Counted from the first letter of the stretch, positions 28,799-38,207 are shown. The stretch: 64,000 nucleotides of DNA from Zavarzinella formosa DSM 19928 (GCF_000255705.1 NZ_JH636442.1:327579-391578); one strand, 5' to 3'. Made by a program: numbers and translations. Notes: a model not told the origin generated them from the sequence alone.

Positions 28799-28923
28799 AA
28801 CCGGCGGCCGGGAAAGATGCAAACGACGGCCGTTTCTCTTTTGAATTCCCGGCCACTTCCCGCCCGTCTCTTGTCATCCCCCGCCAACATGCCGAAAACA
28901 GATGCACGCCGATTGATCTCTTC

Positions 28924-28931
28924 GAGGAAAG
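28924..28931 (+). promoter_or_regulatory. ribosome binding site setting the Ldh-family start
   Basis: GAGGAAAG lies six bases before the ATG at 28938 and favours it over the upstream TTG at 28932. Confidence 0.7.
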
Positions 28932-28937
28932 TTGCCG

Positions 28938-30026
28938 ATGGCCGACGAATTGACGTATTACGCCCCCGAGCGGCTCCGCGAATTTTCGCAGCGGACTTTT
29001 GAGCATTTCGGCGTGCCTTCTGCGGATGCGAAACTCGCCAGCGAAGTGCTGGCGATGAGCGACATGCGCGGCATCGAATCCCACGGCGTCGCCCGCCTGC
29101 ACACCTATTTCGACATGCTCACCCTCGGGCGGATCAACCCGAAGGCCAACGTGAAGATCATCCGCGAAAAGCCGGCGACGGCCACCGTGGACGGGGATAA
29201 CGGCCTCGGGCTCGTCGTTGGCCCCAAGGCCAACGAAATTTGCATGGACAAAGCCGAGAAATCCGGCAGTGCCGTGGTGAGCGTATCGAATACAAATCAT
29301 TACGGGATTGCCGCGTATTACTCGATCAAAGCGTTGGAACGCGATCTCATCGGCTGGTCGATGACGAACACCACGAAACTGGTGGCCCCGCTGTGGGGCG
29401 CGGAACGGATGCTCGGCACCAACCCCATCGCCATCGCCTTCCCGGCCGGTGAAGAGCCGCCGGTGGTGATTGACCTCGCCACCAGTGCGACCGCCTATGG
29501 CAAAATTGAAATCGCCAAGCGGAAGAACGCCGAGATTCCCCACGGGTGGGCCATCGACAAGCATGGCAACATGGCCACCCGCCCGGAACAGATGGTCGAA
29601 GGCGGGGCGTTGCTGCCATTGGGCAGCACCCGCGAAATGGGGGGCCATAAGGGCTTTGGCCTCGCCTCGATGGTGGACATTCTTTGCTGCGTGTTGAGCG
29701 GCGCCAACTGGGGGCCGTATGCCCCGCCGTTCGCCTTGCGGCAGGAAATTCCGGCCCGCAGCGTGGGCAAGGGAATCGGCCATTGCTTTGGCGTCATGCG
29801 GATTGACGGCTTCATCGAACCGGCCGAATTCAAACGTCAAATGGACGATTGGATTCGCACCTTCCGGGCCACCAAGCCCGCCCCCGGCACCCCCGGCGTC
29901 GTCATCCCCGGCGACCCGGAACGGCTGGCGGAAATCGAACGGGCCAAGACCGGCATTCCGTTGCTGCAAGCCGTCATCAACGATTTGAAGGATATTTCCA
30001 CGAAGACGGGCATTCCTTTCGAGTAA
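28938..30026 (+). CDS. Ldh family (malate/L-lactate/ureidoglycolate) NAD(P)-dependent dehydrogenase
   Basis: The 362-residue product starts MADELTYYAPERLREFSQRT with GAGGAAAG six bases upstream. Family motifs are clear: LASEVLAMSDMRGIESHGVA (the conserved D-x-R-G-x-x-S-H-G with the catalytic His), the Gly-rich nucleotide segment VDGDNGLGLVVG, SVSNTNHYGIAAYYSIKALE, MLGTNPIAIAFP, VIDLATSATAYGKIEIAKR, and LPLGSTREMGGHKGFGLASM. These enzymes reduce 2-oxo acids or oxidise 2-hydroxy acids using NAD(P)H; they are not related to classical lactate dehydrogenase. The gene is followed after four bases by a DHS-like gene with a GTG start, so the two are probably co-translated and may act on a common substrate. 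Confidence 0.92.
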   Translation: MADELTYYAPERLREFSQRTFEHFGVPSADAKLASEVLAMSDMRGIESHGVARLHTYFDMLTLGRINPKANVKIIREKPATATVDGDNGLGLVVGPKANEICMDKAEKSGSAVVSVSNTNHYGIAAYYSIKALERDLIGWSMTNTTKLVAPLWGAERMLGTNPIAIAFPAGEEPPVVIDLATSATAYGKIEIAKRKNAEIPHGWAIDKHGNMATRPEQMVEGGALLPLGSTREMGGHKGFGLASMVDILCCVLSGANWGPYAPPFALRQEIPARSVGKGIGHCFGVMRIDGFIEPAEFKRQMDDWIRTFRATKPAPGTPGVVIPGDPERLAEIERAKTGIPLLQAVINDLKDISTKTGIPFE

Positions 30027-30030
30027 CCCC

Positions 30031-31137
30031 GTGAACACCCAACCCCTCGACTTTTCCCGGCTAAAAGTCTTCCCTCTCTCCGAGCGGGTGAGTTTGACAC
30101 GGGCCGATGATATTCTCATCGACCCGGATTCTTCGCCGAAACCCTGCGACGACCGGAACGCCGGGCTGATTGCCGAGTGTGTTCGGAAAATCCGCGAAGC
30201 CCGGCATCGCGGGGCGGCGGTGATGCTCATTTACGGGGCGCACCTGCTCCGCAACGGCACGGCCACGATTCTGGACCGGCTGATGGCTGGCGGCTGGCTG
30301 ACCCACCTCGCCACCAATGGCGCCGGGACGATTCACGATTGGGAATATGCTTGGTACGGGGCTTCCACCGAAAGCGTGGAAATGAACGTCGCCACAGGCA
30401 CGTTCGGCACTTGGCATGAAACCGCCTCCAACATCCATCTGGCGATGATGGCCGGGGCGTTGAACAATCTCGGCTATGGCCGGTCGTTGGGGAAACTGAT
30501 TCACGACGACGGCGTGACACTTCCTTCGCAAGAAGAATTGGCTGCCGCCATTTCCCGCGAACCGACGCACCCGCTCACTTCCGCACGGGCTGATTTGTTG
30601 AAAGCGATGCGGGAGCAGGGTTGGCCGGGGGGCCGGATTGAGATCCATCACCGATGGAAGCATGCCTCTATCCTGACCTCGGCCTATCGGCATGGCTTGC
30701 CGCTGACGGTTCATCCAGGCATCGGCTACGACATCATCGCCAATCACCCGGTGTTTTCTGGCAGCGTGATCGGTCGCGGGGCCGAATGGGATTTCAAGCT
30801 CTTCGGCGGCTCGGTCGATCAACTGGATGGCGGCGTGGTCCTGTCTGTCGGTTCAGCCATCATGGGGCCGCAGGTGTTTGAAAAAAGCATCAGTTGTGTG
30901 AACAACCTCCGGCTTCAAAACGGCCGGGAGGTGGTGAAGAATCACACCATCTTCGTGGTGGACCTGCAAGACGGCGGCAACTGGGACTGGACCACCGGCG
31001 AACCGCCGAAGACCAACCCGGCTTACTATCTGCGGTTCTGCAAAAGTTTCTCCCGCATGGGTGGGGCGATGCATTACCTACAATGTGACAACGCGTTGTT
31101 TGCACATCGTCTGTATCAAGGGCTTCAAGGTTCGTGA
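30031..31137 (+). CDS. deoxyhypusine-synthase-like protein
   Basis: The 368-residue product starts at a GTG four bases after the Ldh stop. The middle shows the pattern of the bacterial deoxyhypusine-synthase-like family: AAVMLIYGAHLLRNGTATIL, GGWLTHLATNGAGTIHDWEY (compare the HxAxNGAxxIHDxE motif), GASTESVEMNVATGTFG with TWHET, and later HPGIGYDIIANHPVF. True DHS transfers an aminobutyl group from spermidine to a lysine of eIF5A; bacteria lack that target, and bacterial relatives are thought to use polyamine or ketone substrates. The activity is therefore unknown. The gene is followed by a long inverted repeat. The assignment is from motif memory only. Confidence 0.6.
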   Translation: MNTQPLDFSRLKVFPLSERVSLTRADDILIDPDSSPKPCDDRNAGLIAECVRKIREARHRGAAVMLIYGAHLLRNGTATILDRLMAGGWLTHLATNGAGTIHDWEYAWYGASTESVEMNVATGTFGTWHETASNIHLAMMAGALNNLGYGRSLGKLIHDDGVTLPSQEELAAAISREPTHPLTSARADLLKAMREQGWPGGRIEIHHRWKHASILTSAYRHGLPLTVHPGIGYDIIANHPVFSGSVIGRGAEWDFKLFGGSVDQLDGGVVLSVGSAIMGPQVFEKSISCVNNLRLQNGREVVKNHTIFVVDLQDGGNWDWTTGEPPKTNPAYYLRFCKSFSRMGGAMHYLQCDNALFAHRLYQGLQGS

Positions 31138-31385
31138 TCGGAAGAGCTGATAAGAAAAAAAGATTAACCACAAAGACGCGAAGATCACACAAAGTCTCAC
31201 AAAGATCGTAACCAAATCAAAGCAAAGGAAACAAGTCAAGAGAGACAAAGCAAAGACAATCCTTCGATGATCTTTCTCTTTGCTTTCTTCAGGTTTTCCT
31301 TTGCTTGTTGATTTCGATCTGGCTGGGTTTTCTTTGTGAAACTTTGTGTGATCTTCGCGCCTTTGTGGTTAGTCTTCTCTTCCGG
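31138..31385. repeat. long imperfect inverted repeat (about 248 bases) of the ACCACAAAG type
   Basis: The left arm starts right after the stop at 31137 with TCGGAAGAG, which returns as CTCTTCCGG at 31377-31385. The best-matched inner parts (31165-31205 and 31331-31371) are nearly exact complements over 41 bases and contain AACCACAAAG, GCGAAGATCACACAAAG and TCACAAAGA. The left strand is purine-rich, and the sequence is far lower in GC than its neighbours. Elements with this ACCACAAAG core are common in planctomycetes and other phyla as intergenic repeats; I recall them without a documented mechanism. It would fold into a very long hairpin RNA. It explains the long open frames seen across it, which are not genes. 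Confidence 0.8.
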
Positions 31386-31401
31386 CCAACGATCACATTC
31401 C

Positions 31402-31409
31402 GGGAGGGG
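31402..31409 (+). promoter_or_regulatory. ribosome binding site setting the hldD GTG start
   Basis: GGGAGGGG lies six bases before the GTG at 31416, placing the start just before the conserved GxxGxxG nucleotide loop and outside the inverted repeat. Confidence 0.75.
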
Positions 31410-31415
31410 TTAATC

Positions 31416-32372
31416 GTGATTGCAATCACCGGGGCGGCAGGGTTTATTGGCTCCAATCTGGCGCATCGGCTGGCCGGGGAGGGGCATGAACTGTTGCTCG
31501 TCGATCATCCAATTACCGCCCCGAAGGCCGCCAATTGGGTCGGGCTGGAACACTTCCGGTTCATGGATCATGATCGTTTTCTCGCGGCTCTCACCGGCGA
31601 AATGAAATCTCTCGCGGCGATTTTCCATCTTGGGGCGTGCAGTTCCACGACCGAAGGGGATTGGGATTATCTGGCGAAAAACAACGTCGGTTACACGCGG
31701 ACACTTTGGGATTGGTGCGCCTCCCACGGCCGGCCGTTCTTTTATGCCTCCTCGGCAGCCACCTACGGGGATGGATCGCGCGGCTTCGATGACCGGACGC
31801 ATCCCGGCGAGTTGCACCCGTTAAACCTGTACGGCAAAAGCAAAAACGACTTTGACATCGTTGCCCTCGCGGAAGTCGCCTCCAAACGGCCGACGCCGCC
31901 CAAGTGGGCCGGGTTGAAGTTCTTCAATGTGTATGGCCCGCGCGAGACACACAAGAACCGCATGGCCAGCGTGGTGTGGCAGGCCCACGGGCAAATCCTC
32001 CGCACCGGCGAGATGAAACTGTTCCGCTCCACGGACCCCGCCTATCCGGACGGCGGCCAGTTGCGGGATTTTGTGTTCGTCGGCGATTGCGTCGATCACA
32101 TGATCTGGCTGTGGAAGAATAACGCCCCCGGCGGCCTGTACAACTCAGGCACCGGGACACCGCGGACGTTTCTCGACTTGGTGAAGGCCACGTTCGTTGC
32201 GATGGGCCGGGAACCGGTGATCCGCTTTGTGGACATGCCCGCCGACCTGGCCGGCAAGTATCAGAACTACACGAAGGCCGAGATGTCCAAGCTTCATCAG
32301 GCGGGGTATCACACGCCAGCGACCACGCTAGAGGAAGGCGTCTGGAAAACGGTCGCGTGGCTCGACGGATGA
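31416..32372 (+). CDS. hldD: ADP-L-glycero-D-manno-heptose 6-epimerase
   Basis: The 318-residue product starts at GTG 31416 after a strong ribosome site. It is an extended SDR: ITGAAGFIGSNLAHRL holds the GxxGxxG NAD(P) loop (residues 6-12), and Tyr139 and Lys143 in LNLYGKSKNDFD are the YxxxK pair. The stretch IFHLGACSSTTEGDWDYL is a signature of HldD (RfaD), and FNVYGPRETHKNRMASVVW and YNSGTGTPRTFLDL are also typical. The enzyme epimerises ADP-D,D-heptose to ADP-L,D-heptose for the lipopolysaccharide inner core. It supports the presence of LPS-like lipid in this planctomycete. Its frame would extend upstream into the inverted repeat, but no start there is plausible. Confidence 0.9.
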   Translation: MIAITGAAGFIGSNLAHRLAGEGHELLLVDHPITAPKAANWVGLEHFRFMDHDRFLAALTGEMKSLAAIFHLGACSSTTEGDWDYLAKNNVGYTRTLWDWCASHGRPFFYASSAATYGDGSRGFDDRTHPGELHPLNLYGKSKNDFDIVALAEVASKRPTPPKWAGLKFFNVYGPRETHKNRMASVVWQAHGQILRTGEMKLFRSTDPAYPDGGQLRDFVFVGDCVDHMIWLWKNNAPGGLYNSGTGTPRTFLDLVKATFVAMGREPVIRFVDMPADLAGKYQNYTKAEMSKLHQAGYHTPATTLEEGVWKTVAWLDG

Positions 32373-32440
32373 GTTTCTTCATTCGTCATCAGCTATACTA
32401 AACATGTCCCGCCGCCTGCATTCCTCTTTGAGTATCCTCC

Positions 32441-33697
32441 ATGCTGTTTGCGATGGCCAAGCGTGCCCTGTTCGAGACGGACAAGCGATTGCTGTGGAAA
32501 CTCGCTTGGAACATGGGTTTGAAGGGAATGCTCTCGGTTGAACGGCACAAATCCCGTCTTCGGCGGGGGGAATACTTCCCGCCGTTTCTGTATGTGTCGA
32601 TCATCAATTCGTGCAATCTTCGGTGTCAGGGATGCTGGGTGGATGTCGCCCACAAGCAGGAGATCATCCAACCGGAGGCATTCCATAAGTTGGTGCGGGA
32701 AGCCAAGTCGATGGGCAATGTCTTCTTCGGCATCGTGGGCGGGGAACCGTTCATGCACCCGAAGTTGCTCGATATGCTGGCCGAACACCCGGATTGCTAT
32801 TTCCAGATTTTCACGAACGGGCATTTCATCACCGATGAAAAAGCCAAGAGGTTGCGACAACTCGGGAATGTGACACCGCTCATCAGCGTCGAGGGAACGG
32901 AGATCATCAGCGATCAACGTCGCGGCCGGTTGAACGTCCTCAGCAAGACGATGGAGGGGCTGAATAATTGCCTGAAGAACAACTTGCTCACGGGTGTTTG
33001 CACAAGCCTATGTCGGACGAACATCGACGATTTGCTGACGGACAAATGGGTGGATCGCCTGATCGAAATGGGCGTGTTGTACACATGGTTCCATGTGTAT
33101 CGGCCTATGGGGCCAAACCCGAATCCGGACATGTGCCTGACACCCGAACAAGCCCGCCGGGCGCGTGAGTTTGTGGTGAACACACGGGCCAAGAAGCCGA
33201 TTATCATCGTGGATGCCTACTACGACGGCGAGGGGAAGGCCCTTTGCCCGGCGGCCACGGGCATCAGCCACCACATCAATCCGTGGGGCGACATCGAACC
33301 TTGCCCGATTGTGCAGTTCTCCACGGAATCCATCCATTCCAAGAACGGCGACCAACGAACGCTTCGACAAAAATTCAAGCAATCGGCCTTCTTAAAAGAA
33401 TTCCGCGAACTGTCGCAGGAAACCACTCGCGGTTGCATTGTGTTGGAACGGCCGGATTTGTTGAAGGCACTGGTTGAAAAGCACAAAGCCACGGATGTGA
33501 CGGCCCGTCAGACGGCTTTGGAAGAACTTGGGGCGATGACGGTTCGCACGTCGCAGTATGCGCCGGGAAAAGAAATGCCGGAGAAGAACATCTTGTACCG
33601 AATCGCCAAACGATTTTGGTTCAACGATTTCGGCGTCTACAAGGGGCGTGACCACTCAAAGACGGCGGCCCCCGGTGTGCTGGCGGGACGACAATAA
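32441..33697 (+). CDS. radical SAM protein
   Basis: The 418-residue product has the iron-sulphur motif CNLRCQGC (Cys58, Cys62, Cys65). It is followed by the SAM-binding strand VFFGIVGGEPFMHP and LISVEGTEIISDQRRG, and by a C-terminal Cys-rich segment (CPAATGISHHINPWGDIEPC). The opening YVSIINSCNLRCQGCWVDVA resembles the HpnH/MoaA-like group with hydrophobic leading strand. The late GDIEPCPIVQF could be a partial SPASM-like cluster site. The reaction and substrate are unknown. It follows hldD by 68 bases, and the next gene converges with a one-base gap, so it may form an operon with hldD. An alternative start is the ATG at 32453. Confidence 0.85.
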   Translation: MLFAMAKRALFETDKRLLWKLAWNMGLKGMLSVERHKSRLRRGEYFPPFLYVSIINSCNLRCQGCWVDVAHKQEIIQPEAFHKLVREAKSMGNVFFGIVGGEPFMHPKLLDMLAEHPDCYFQIFTNGHFITDEKAKRLRQLGNVTPLISVEGTEIISDQRRGRLNVLSKTMEGLNNCLKNNLLTGVCTSLCRTNIDDLLTDKWVDRLIEMGVLYTWFHVYRPMGPNPNPDMCLTPEQARRAREFVVNTRAKKPIIIVDAYYDGEGKALCPAATGISHHINPWGDIEPCPIVQFSTESIHSKNGDQRTLRQKFKQSAFLKEFRELSQETTRGCIVLERPDLLKALVEKHKATDVTARQTALEELGAMTVRTSQYAPGKEMPEKNILYRIAKRFWFNDFGVYKGRDHSKTAAPGVLAGRQ

Positions 33698-33698
33698 C

Positions 33699-34850
33699 TC
33701 ACGGCTTCGGGATCATCACCGGAGACGGTTTCTCCATGAAAGTTTCCACCACATTTCCGGTTTTTTTGTCTCTAAGTTGTTTCTTGGCGAAGGCGCCGGC
33801 GTAACCGAGCAATTCCCTGTCGTCGCCCGTTTCATAGTCGCCGACGAAGACCATGCTGTGAGTGCGCGTGTGCATCACATAGGCTTCCACTTTGTTGGCT
33901 CGAAGCAGCTCGGCCACATTGTGAGCCTGCAACGCCGCCCGTTCGAGCCGGTCGGAGGCCTCGCCGCTTCCAGCTCCGTTGGCGCCGGCCTGCATGACGG
34001 TCCCGCCGCCGCCGTAGGTTTGCACCAATAGCGTCCACTTTCGCCGGGTCTTGTGCAGCAAACTGTACGTTTCGCCGGAGTTCAGTTTCATCAGGAAGTC
34101 GTCGGCCTTCGGGGTCTCGACATTGGTGGTTATGCTTTTGGGAATCATGGGATTCATGCCGGGCATGCTGGCGAGAAACGCATTGAAGCGGTTCCCTTTT
34201 GCGGAGTTTTCTTCGTTGTCTCTGCCTTGTGAGAGCACGTCGTTGAATTCGGGGGGAGCCGAGAGTTTGCGAACCTGATTGGCGAAGTCGATGGCCATTT
34301 CACGATCCGACAGCGTGCCACGGGCCGGCGCCACGAACACGGTAAATTCGTCAGGCACGCTCACCGTTTTGACTCGAAGCATCTGCGCGGTCGGTTCGAT
34401 GCCTTGTTTGTGGTAGTAATCTTTTATCGCTTTAATGCGGGTTGTGGTTTCGACGTCTCGCTCTTGGCGCAATACCCAGCCACGGGGATAAACATAGGCG
34501 TTGATCTTGTATGTCTTGCGAATGTAATCAGCGAACTGTTCGGCGAGTTCTTGGATGTGCGTATCGGGCACAAATCGGCCCCTTGAGTATGTCTCGCGCT
34601 CTCCCCGGAACGACTTGACGGCCACCAGCCATCTTCCGTGTTCCTTGGCGAGTTCAAAAGCACATTGAGGCTTTGGTTCGGGAATTGGCTCAAAAACCGG
34701 CGTTCTTTCCAACGGCAGAGGCTGGGTGATTCCGGGCGCGCCCTCACGCGGCATTGGGCGAGTGATTCCCGGAATCTCCGTCTGGGCTGATGCCCCGGCC
34801 GCCCCGGCCAGAAACAAGGCCGTCGCGCAAGCGAATCGTTTGCCAATCAT
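33699..34850 (-). CDS. exported protein of unknown function
   Basis: The 383-residue product begins MIGKRFACATALFLAGAAGA, a signal peptide; a start nine bases upstream (34859) is equally possible. After a proline-rich stretch with a repeated unit (GITRPMPREGAPGITQPLP), the mature part has two similar alpha-beta blocks: KEHGRWLVAVKSFRG ... ELAEQFADYIRKTYKINAYV, and RRKWTLLVQTYGGGGTV ... AAQ-type helix (AALQAHNVAELLRANKVEAY). Each has a beta strand followed by an amphipathic helix, suggesting SPOR-like peptidoglycan-binding folds, but this is only a guess from pattern. No enzyme motif is visible. It converges on the radical SAM gene and lies 89 bases from hemB on the same strand, which is upstream of it. 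Confidence 0.7.
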   Translation of the reverse strand: MIGKRFACATALFLAGAAGASAQTEIPGITRPMPREGAPGITQPLPLERTPVFEPIPEPKPQCAFELAKEHGRWLVAVKSFRGERETYSRGRFVPDTHIQELAEQFADYIRKTYKINAYVYPRGWVLRQERDVETTTRIKAIKDYYHKQGIEPTAQMLRVKTVSVPDEFTVFVAPARGTLSDREMAIDFANQVRKLSAPPEFNDVLSQGRDNEENSAKGNRFNAFLASMPGMNPMIPKSITTNVETPKADDFLMKLNSGETYSLLHKTRRKWTLLVQTYGGGGTVMQAGANGAGSGEASDRLERAALQAHNVAELLRANKVEAYVMHTRTHSMVFVGDYETGDDRELLGYAGAFAKKQLRDKKTGNVVETFMEKPSPVMIPKP

Positions 34851-34939
34851 TTTCCCCATCCCCCCGAACATTCCACGGGAATCCAACGTGGGAAGGCTCA
34901 TAATCGTTCGGGGGATATTCGTCTAGGGCAATTCGTCTT

Positions 34940-35941
34940 TCAGCCTTGTTTCAGCCATTTCGCGGCTTGGACGGCGTGGTATGTCAGGATAATGTCGCAG
35001 CCGGCCCGTTTGATGCTGGTGAGGATTTCCATCGTCACCCGGCGTTCGTCGATCCAGCCTTTTTGGGCGGCGGCCTTCACCATTGCAAACTCGCCGCTGA
35101 CGTTGTAAGCGGCCACGGGGAGTTGAAAGTTGTCCCGCACCCGCCGGATGATGTCCAGATAGCTGAGGGCCGGTTTCACCATCAGGATGTCGGCCCCTTC
35201 GGCCACATCCAGTTCCACTTCCCGCATGGCTTCGTCCGTGTTCGCCGGGTCCATTTGGTAGCTGCCCCGGTCCCCGAATTGTGGCGGGGATTCGGCGGCT
35301 TCCCGAAACGGCCCGTAAAACCCAGAAGCGTATTTGGCGGCGTAGCTCATGATCGGGATGTGCGAAAACCCGGCGGCGTCCAATCCCCGGCGGATCGCCC
35401 CGACCATGCCGTCCATCATGCCGCTGGGGGCAATCATGTCCGCTCCCGCCTTCGCGTGGCTGACGCATTGGGCGGTGAGGATGGGGAGCGTCGCGTCGTT
35501 GTCCACATCCGTGCGGCCTTGCTTTTCATTCAGGATGCCGCAATGGCCGTGGTCGGTGTATTCGCAAAAACATTCGTCCGTGATCAGCACGATCTCATTC
35601 TTGTAATGCTTGCGAAGCGTGCGAAGGGCTTCCTGCACAATCCCGGCGTCGTCGAGGGCGCTGGAACCGGTCGCGTCCTTGTGCGTGGGGATGCCAAAGA
35701 AGATGAACGATTTGACGCCCGCATCTTTGGCCAGACCGACTTCCTCCACCAACGTGTCGGGGCTTAGCTGGTAGTTCCCCAGCATGGAGGAGATTTCTGT
35801 GCGGATGCCTTTGCCGGGCCGCACGAACATGGGGAAGATGAAATCCCGGGCGTCAAGCGTCGTCTCGCGGACGAGTTCCCGCACGAGGGGATTGTGGCGA
35901 AGCCGCCGGGGCCGAATCAGGGGAAAGCCGGATGGATTCAT
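34940..35941 (-). CDS. hemB: delta-aminolevulinic acid dehydratase (porphobilinogen synthase)
   Basis: The 333-residue product is the usual length for Hem[21 protein letters not shown] starts the TIM-barrel enzyme. The metal-binding segment [16 protein letters not shown] (three cysteines) points to the zinc type. The two Schiff-base lysines are in [15 protein letters not shown] and [15 protein letters not shown]. The conserved [17 protein letters not shown] follows the family. It condenses two molecules of 5-aminolevulinate to porphobilinogen in haem, chlorophyll and cobalamin synthesis, in the cytoplasm. It is transcribed divergently from tkt (189 bases between starts), so a shared promoter region is likely. 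The cobL gene in this window draws on the same pathway. Confidence 0.96.
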   Translation of the reverse strand: MNPSGFPLIRPRRLRHNPLVRELVRETTLDARDFIFPMFVRPGKGIRTEISSMLGNYQLSPDTLVEEVGLAKDAGVKSFIFFGIPTHKDATGSSALDDAGIVQEALRTLRKHYKNEIVLITDECFCEYTDHGHCGILNEKQGRTDVDNDATLPILTAQCVSHAKAGADMIAPSGMMDGMVGAIRRGLDAAGFSHIPIMSYAAKYASGFYGPFREAAESPPQFGDRGSYQMDPANTDEAMREVELDVAEGADILMVKPALSYLDIIRRVRDNFQLPVAAYNVSGEFAMVKAAAQKGWIDERRVTMEILTSIKRAGCDIILTYHAVQAAKWLKQG

Positions 35942-36130
35942 GAGGGGATTTTACGGGGAGATTCCGTTTGTGGCCGGATAAGGATGATCGCAAATCAACA
36001 GGATACTTTGTGCCAAACCCCGTCGCAATTCGTTTTCCGTTCCCGGAGGCGGGCCATACATTATTCGGAATCGAACCGGCCGCCACGCACGGGACGGTCG
36101 GTCTTTGATTTATGTTTCTCCGGGGGCCAC

Positions 36131-38185
36131 ATGCCGACGAGTATCGACCAACTCTGCATCAACACCATTCGCACGCTCTCGATGGATGCCGTGCAACAAG
36201 CCAACTCCGGCCATCCGGGCACGCCGATGGCCCTGGCCCCGGTCGCCTACACACTCTGGCAGGAATTCCTCAACTACGACCCGACTGATCCCACTTGGGC
36301 CAACCGTGACCGGTTTGTGCTGTCGGTCGGTCATGCGTCGATGCTTGTTTATTCGTTGATCCATTTGACGGGTATTCCGCAACTGGACAAGGATCTCAAG
36401 CCGACCGGCGAACCCGCCGTCTCGCTCGATGATATCAAACGCTTCCGCCAGTTGAACAGCCGGACCCCCGGACACCCGGAATCGCACATCACCAGCGGGC
36501 TGGAAACCACCACCGGCCCGCTGTCACAGGGCCTTGGCAACAGCGTCGGCATGGCCATCGCCGGGCGATGGTTCGCGGCCAATTACAACAAGCCGAAGTT
36601 TGAACTGTTCGATTACAAAGTCTTCGCCCTCTGCGGCGACGGCTGCATGATGGAAGGCCTCTCTTCGGAAGCCGCCTCGCTGGCCGGCCACCTGAAACTA
36701 TCCAATCTGGTGTGGCTGTACGACGACAACCATATCACGATCGACGGTCGCACGACGTTGTCGTTCAGCGAAGATGTCGGCAAGCGGTTCGAGGGTTACG
36801 GCTGGAATGTCCTGCATGTTGCCGATGCGAATAACACGACGGGCCTCGCCGAGGCATTGACCGACGCCAAGTTGGTCGCCGACAAGCCGACGCTGATCAT
36901 CGTGAAAAGCATCATCGGCTACGGCGCTCCGAAGAAACAGGACCAGTCGGACGCCCACGGCGCCCCGCTTGGCGAAGAGGAAATCAAGGGGGCGAAAAAG
37001 TTCTATGGATGGCCCGAGGATCAAAAGTTCCTCGTGCCGGACGGCGTGAAAGAACACTTCCAAGAGTTGATGGGTGCCCGTGGCAAGAAGGCCCACGCCA
37101 ATTGGGACACGTTGTTTGCCGATTACAAGAAGGCTTACCCGGAACTCGCCACGCAGCTTGAACAAATCCACAACCACGAACTCCCGGCCGGATGGGACAA
37201 AGATCTGCCGGTGTTCCCGGCCGATCCAAAGGGGCTGGCCACGCGGGAGAGCGGCGGCAAGGTCATCAACGCCCTTGCGAAGAATTATCCGTGGTTGATC
37301 GGCGGCTCGGCCGACCTCGCCAAATCCACCCTGACGACGCTCAAGTTCGAGGGGGCCGGCGAGCTTACCCCCACGAATCCGGGCGGCCGAAACATGCACT
37401 TTGGCATCCGCGAACACGCGATGTCGTCCGTGTTGAACGGGCTGGCCTTGTCCGGTTTGCGGCCGTTCGGCTCGGGTTTCCTCATCTTCAGCGATTACGC
37501 CAAGCCCGCCATCCGGCTCGGGGCGTTGATGGAGATTCCGACCATTCACGTCTTCACGCACGATTCCATTGGCGTCGGCGAAGACGGACCGACCCACCAA
37601 CCCATCGAGCAACTGGCCTCGTTGCGAACGATCCCGAACATGATCGTCTTCCGGCCGGGTGATGCCAACGAAGTGACCGAGGCATGGCGGGCCATCGCCC
37701 AGCTCAAGCACAATCCGGCGTGCCTCGCCCTTTCCCGGCAGGCGATGGCCACGCTCGACCGCACCAAGTATGCCCCGGCAAGCGGGCTGGCCAAGGGAGC
37801 CTACGTTCTCGCGGACAACTCCGGCGGCGATCATCCGGCCATCATTCTGATGGCCTCCGGATCTGAAGTCGGGTTGGTTGTTGAAGCCTATGAGAAGCTG
37901 GTGGCCGAGGGTGTGAAGGCCCGTGTGGTCAGCGTGCCGTCGATGGAACTGTTCGACCAACAGCCGAAAGAATATCGGGACAGCGTGCTTCCCCCGGCCG
38001 TGCGTGCTCGGGTGAGCGTGGAAATGGCCTCGAAGTTTGGCTGGGACCGTTATGTGGGCCTCGACGGCGTCATCATTGGCATGCACGGCTTTGGCAACTC
38101 GGCACCGGTGAAGGATCTCGTGAAGTATTTCGGTTTCACCTTGGAAAAAGTGTTGGAAGGTGCCAGAACGGTGTTGGGCCGCTAA
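36131..38185 (+). CDS. tkt: transketolase
   Basis: The 684-residue product has the length and motif order of bacterial transketolase. MDAVQQANSGHPGTPMALAP contains the substrate His and the conserved SGHPG. The thiamine diphosphate segment is VFALCGDGCMMEGLSSEAAS (GDG...N type) with WLYDDNHITIDG, and the pyrimidine domain has LIGGSADLAKST, NMHFGIREHAMSS (catalytic Glu in IREHAM), THDSIGVGEDGPTHQPIEQL and LRTIPNMIVFRPGDANE. I chose ATG 36131 because it begins the family N-terminus (MPTSIDQLCINTIRTLSMDA). The enzyme moves two-carbon units in the pentose phosphate pathway. It is divergent from hemB and has a stem-loop after it. Confidence 0.97.
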   Translation: MPTSIDQLCINTIRTLSMDAVQQANSGHPGTPMALAPVAYTLWQEFLNYDPTDPTWANRDRFVLSVGHASMLVYSLIHLTGIPQLDKDLKPTGEPAVSLDDIKRFRQLNSRTPGHPESHITSGLETTTGPLSQGLGNSVGMAIAGRWFAANYNKPKFELFDYKVFALCGDGCMMEGLSSEAASLAGHLKLSNLVWLYDDNHITIDGRTTLSFSEDVGKRFEGYGWNVLHVADANNTTGLAEALTDAKLVADKPTLIIVKSIIGYGAPKKQDQSDAHGAPLGEEEIKGAKKFYGWPEDQKFLVPDGVKEHFQELMGARGKKAHANWDTLFADYKKAYPELATQLEQIHNHELPAGWDKDLPVFPADPKGLATRESGGKVINALAKNYPWLIGGSADLAKSTLTTLKFEGAGELTPTNPGGRNMHFGIREHAMSSVLNGLALSGLRPFGSGFLIFSDYAKPAIRLGALMEIPTIHVFTHDSIGVGEDGPTHQPIEQLASLRTIPNMIVFRPGDANEVTEAWRAIAQLKHNPACLALSRQAMATLDRTKYAPASGLAKGAYVLADNSGGDHPAIILMASGSEVGLVVEAYEKLVAEGVKARVVSVPSMELFDQQPKEYRDSVLPPAVRARVSVEMASKFGWDRYVGLDGVIIGMHGFGNSAPVKDLVKYFGFTLEKVLEGARTVLGR

Positions 38186-38207
38186 TAAATTGACAGAGTT
38201 GACCGAG

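Noticed and set aside
28638..30230. 530-codon minus-strand frame
   Set aside because: It crosses a divergent promoter region and lies opposite the clear Ldh-family gene.
31138..31385. tRNA or structured riboswitch
   Set aside because: No acceptor stem or T-arm pattern is present; the fold is one long hairpin.
31305..31415. N-terminal extension of hldD into the inverted repeat
   Set aside because: The ribosome site at 31402 and the position of the GxxGxxG loop favour GTG 31416.
36698..38086. 462-codon minus-strand frame
   Set aside because: It is a shadow of transketolase.
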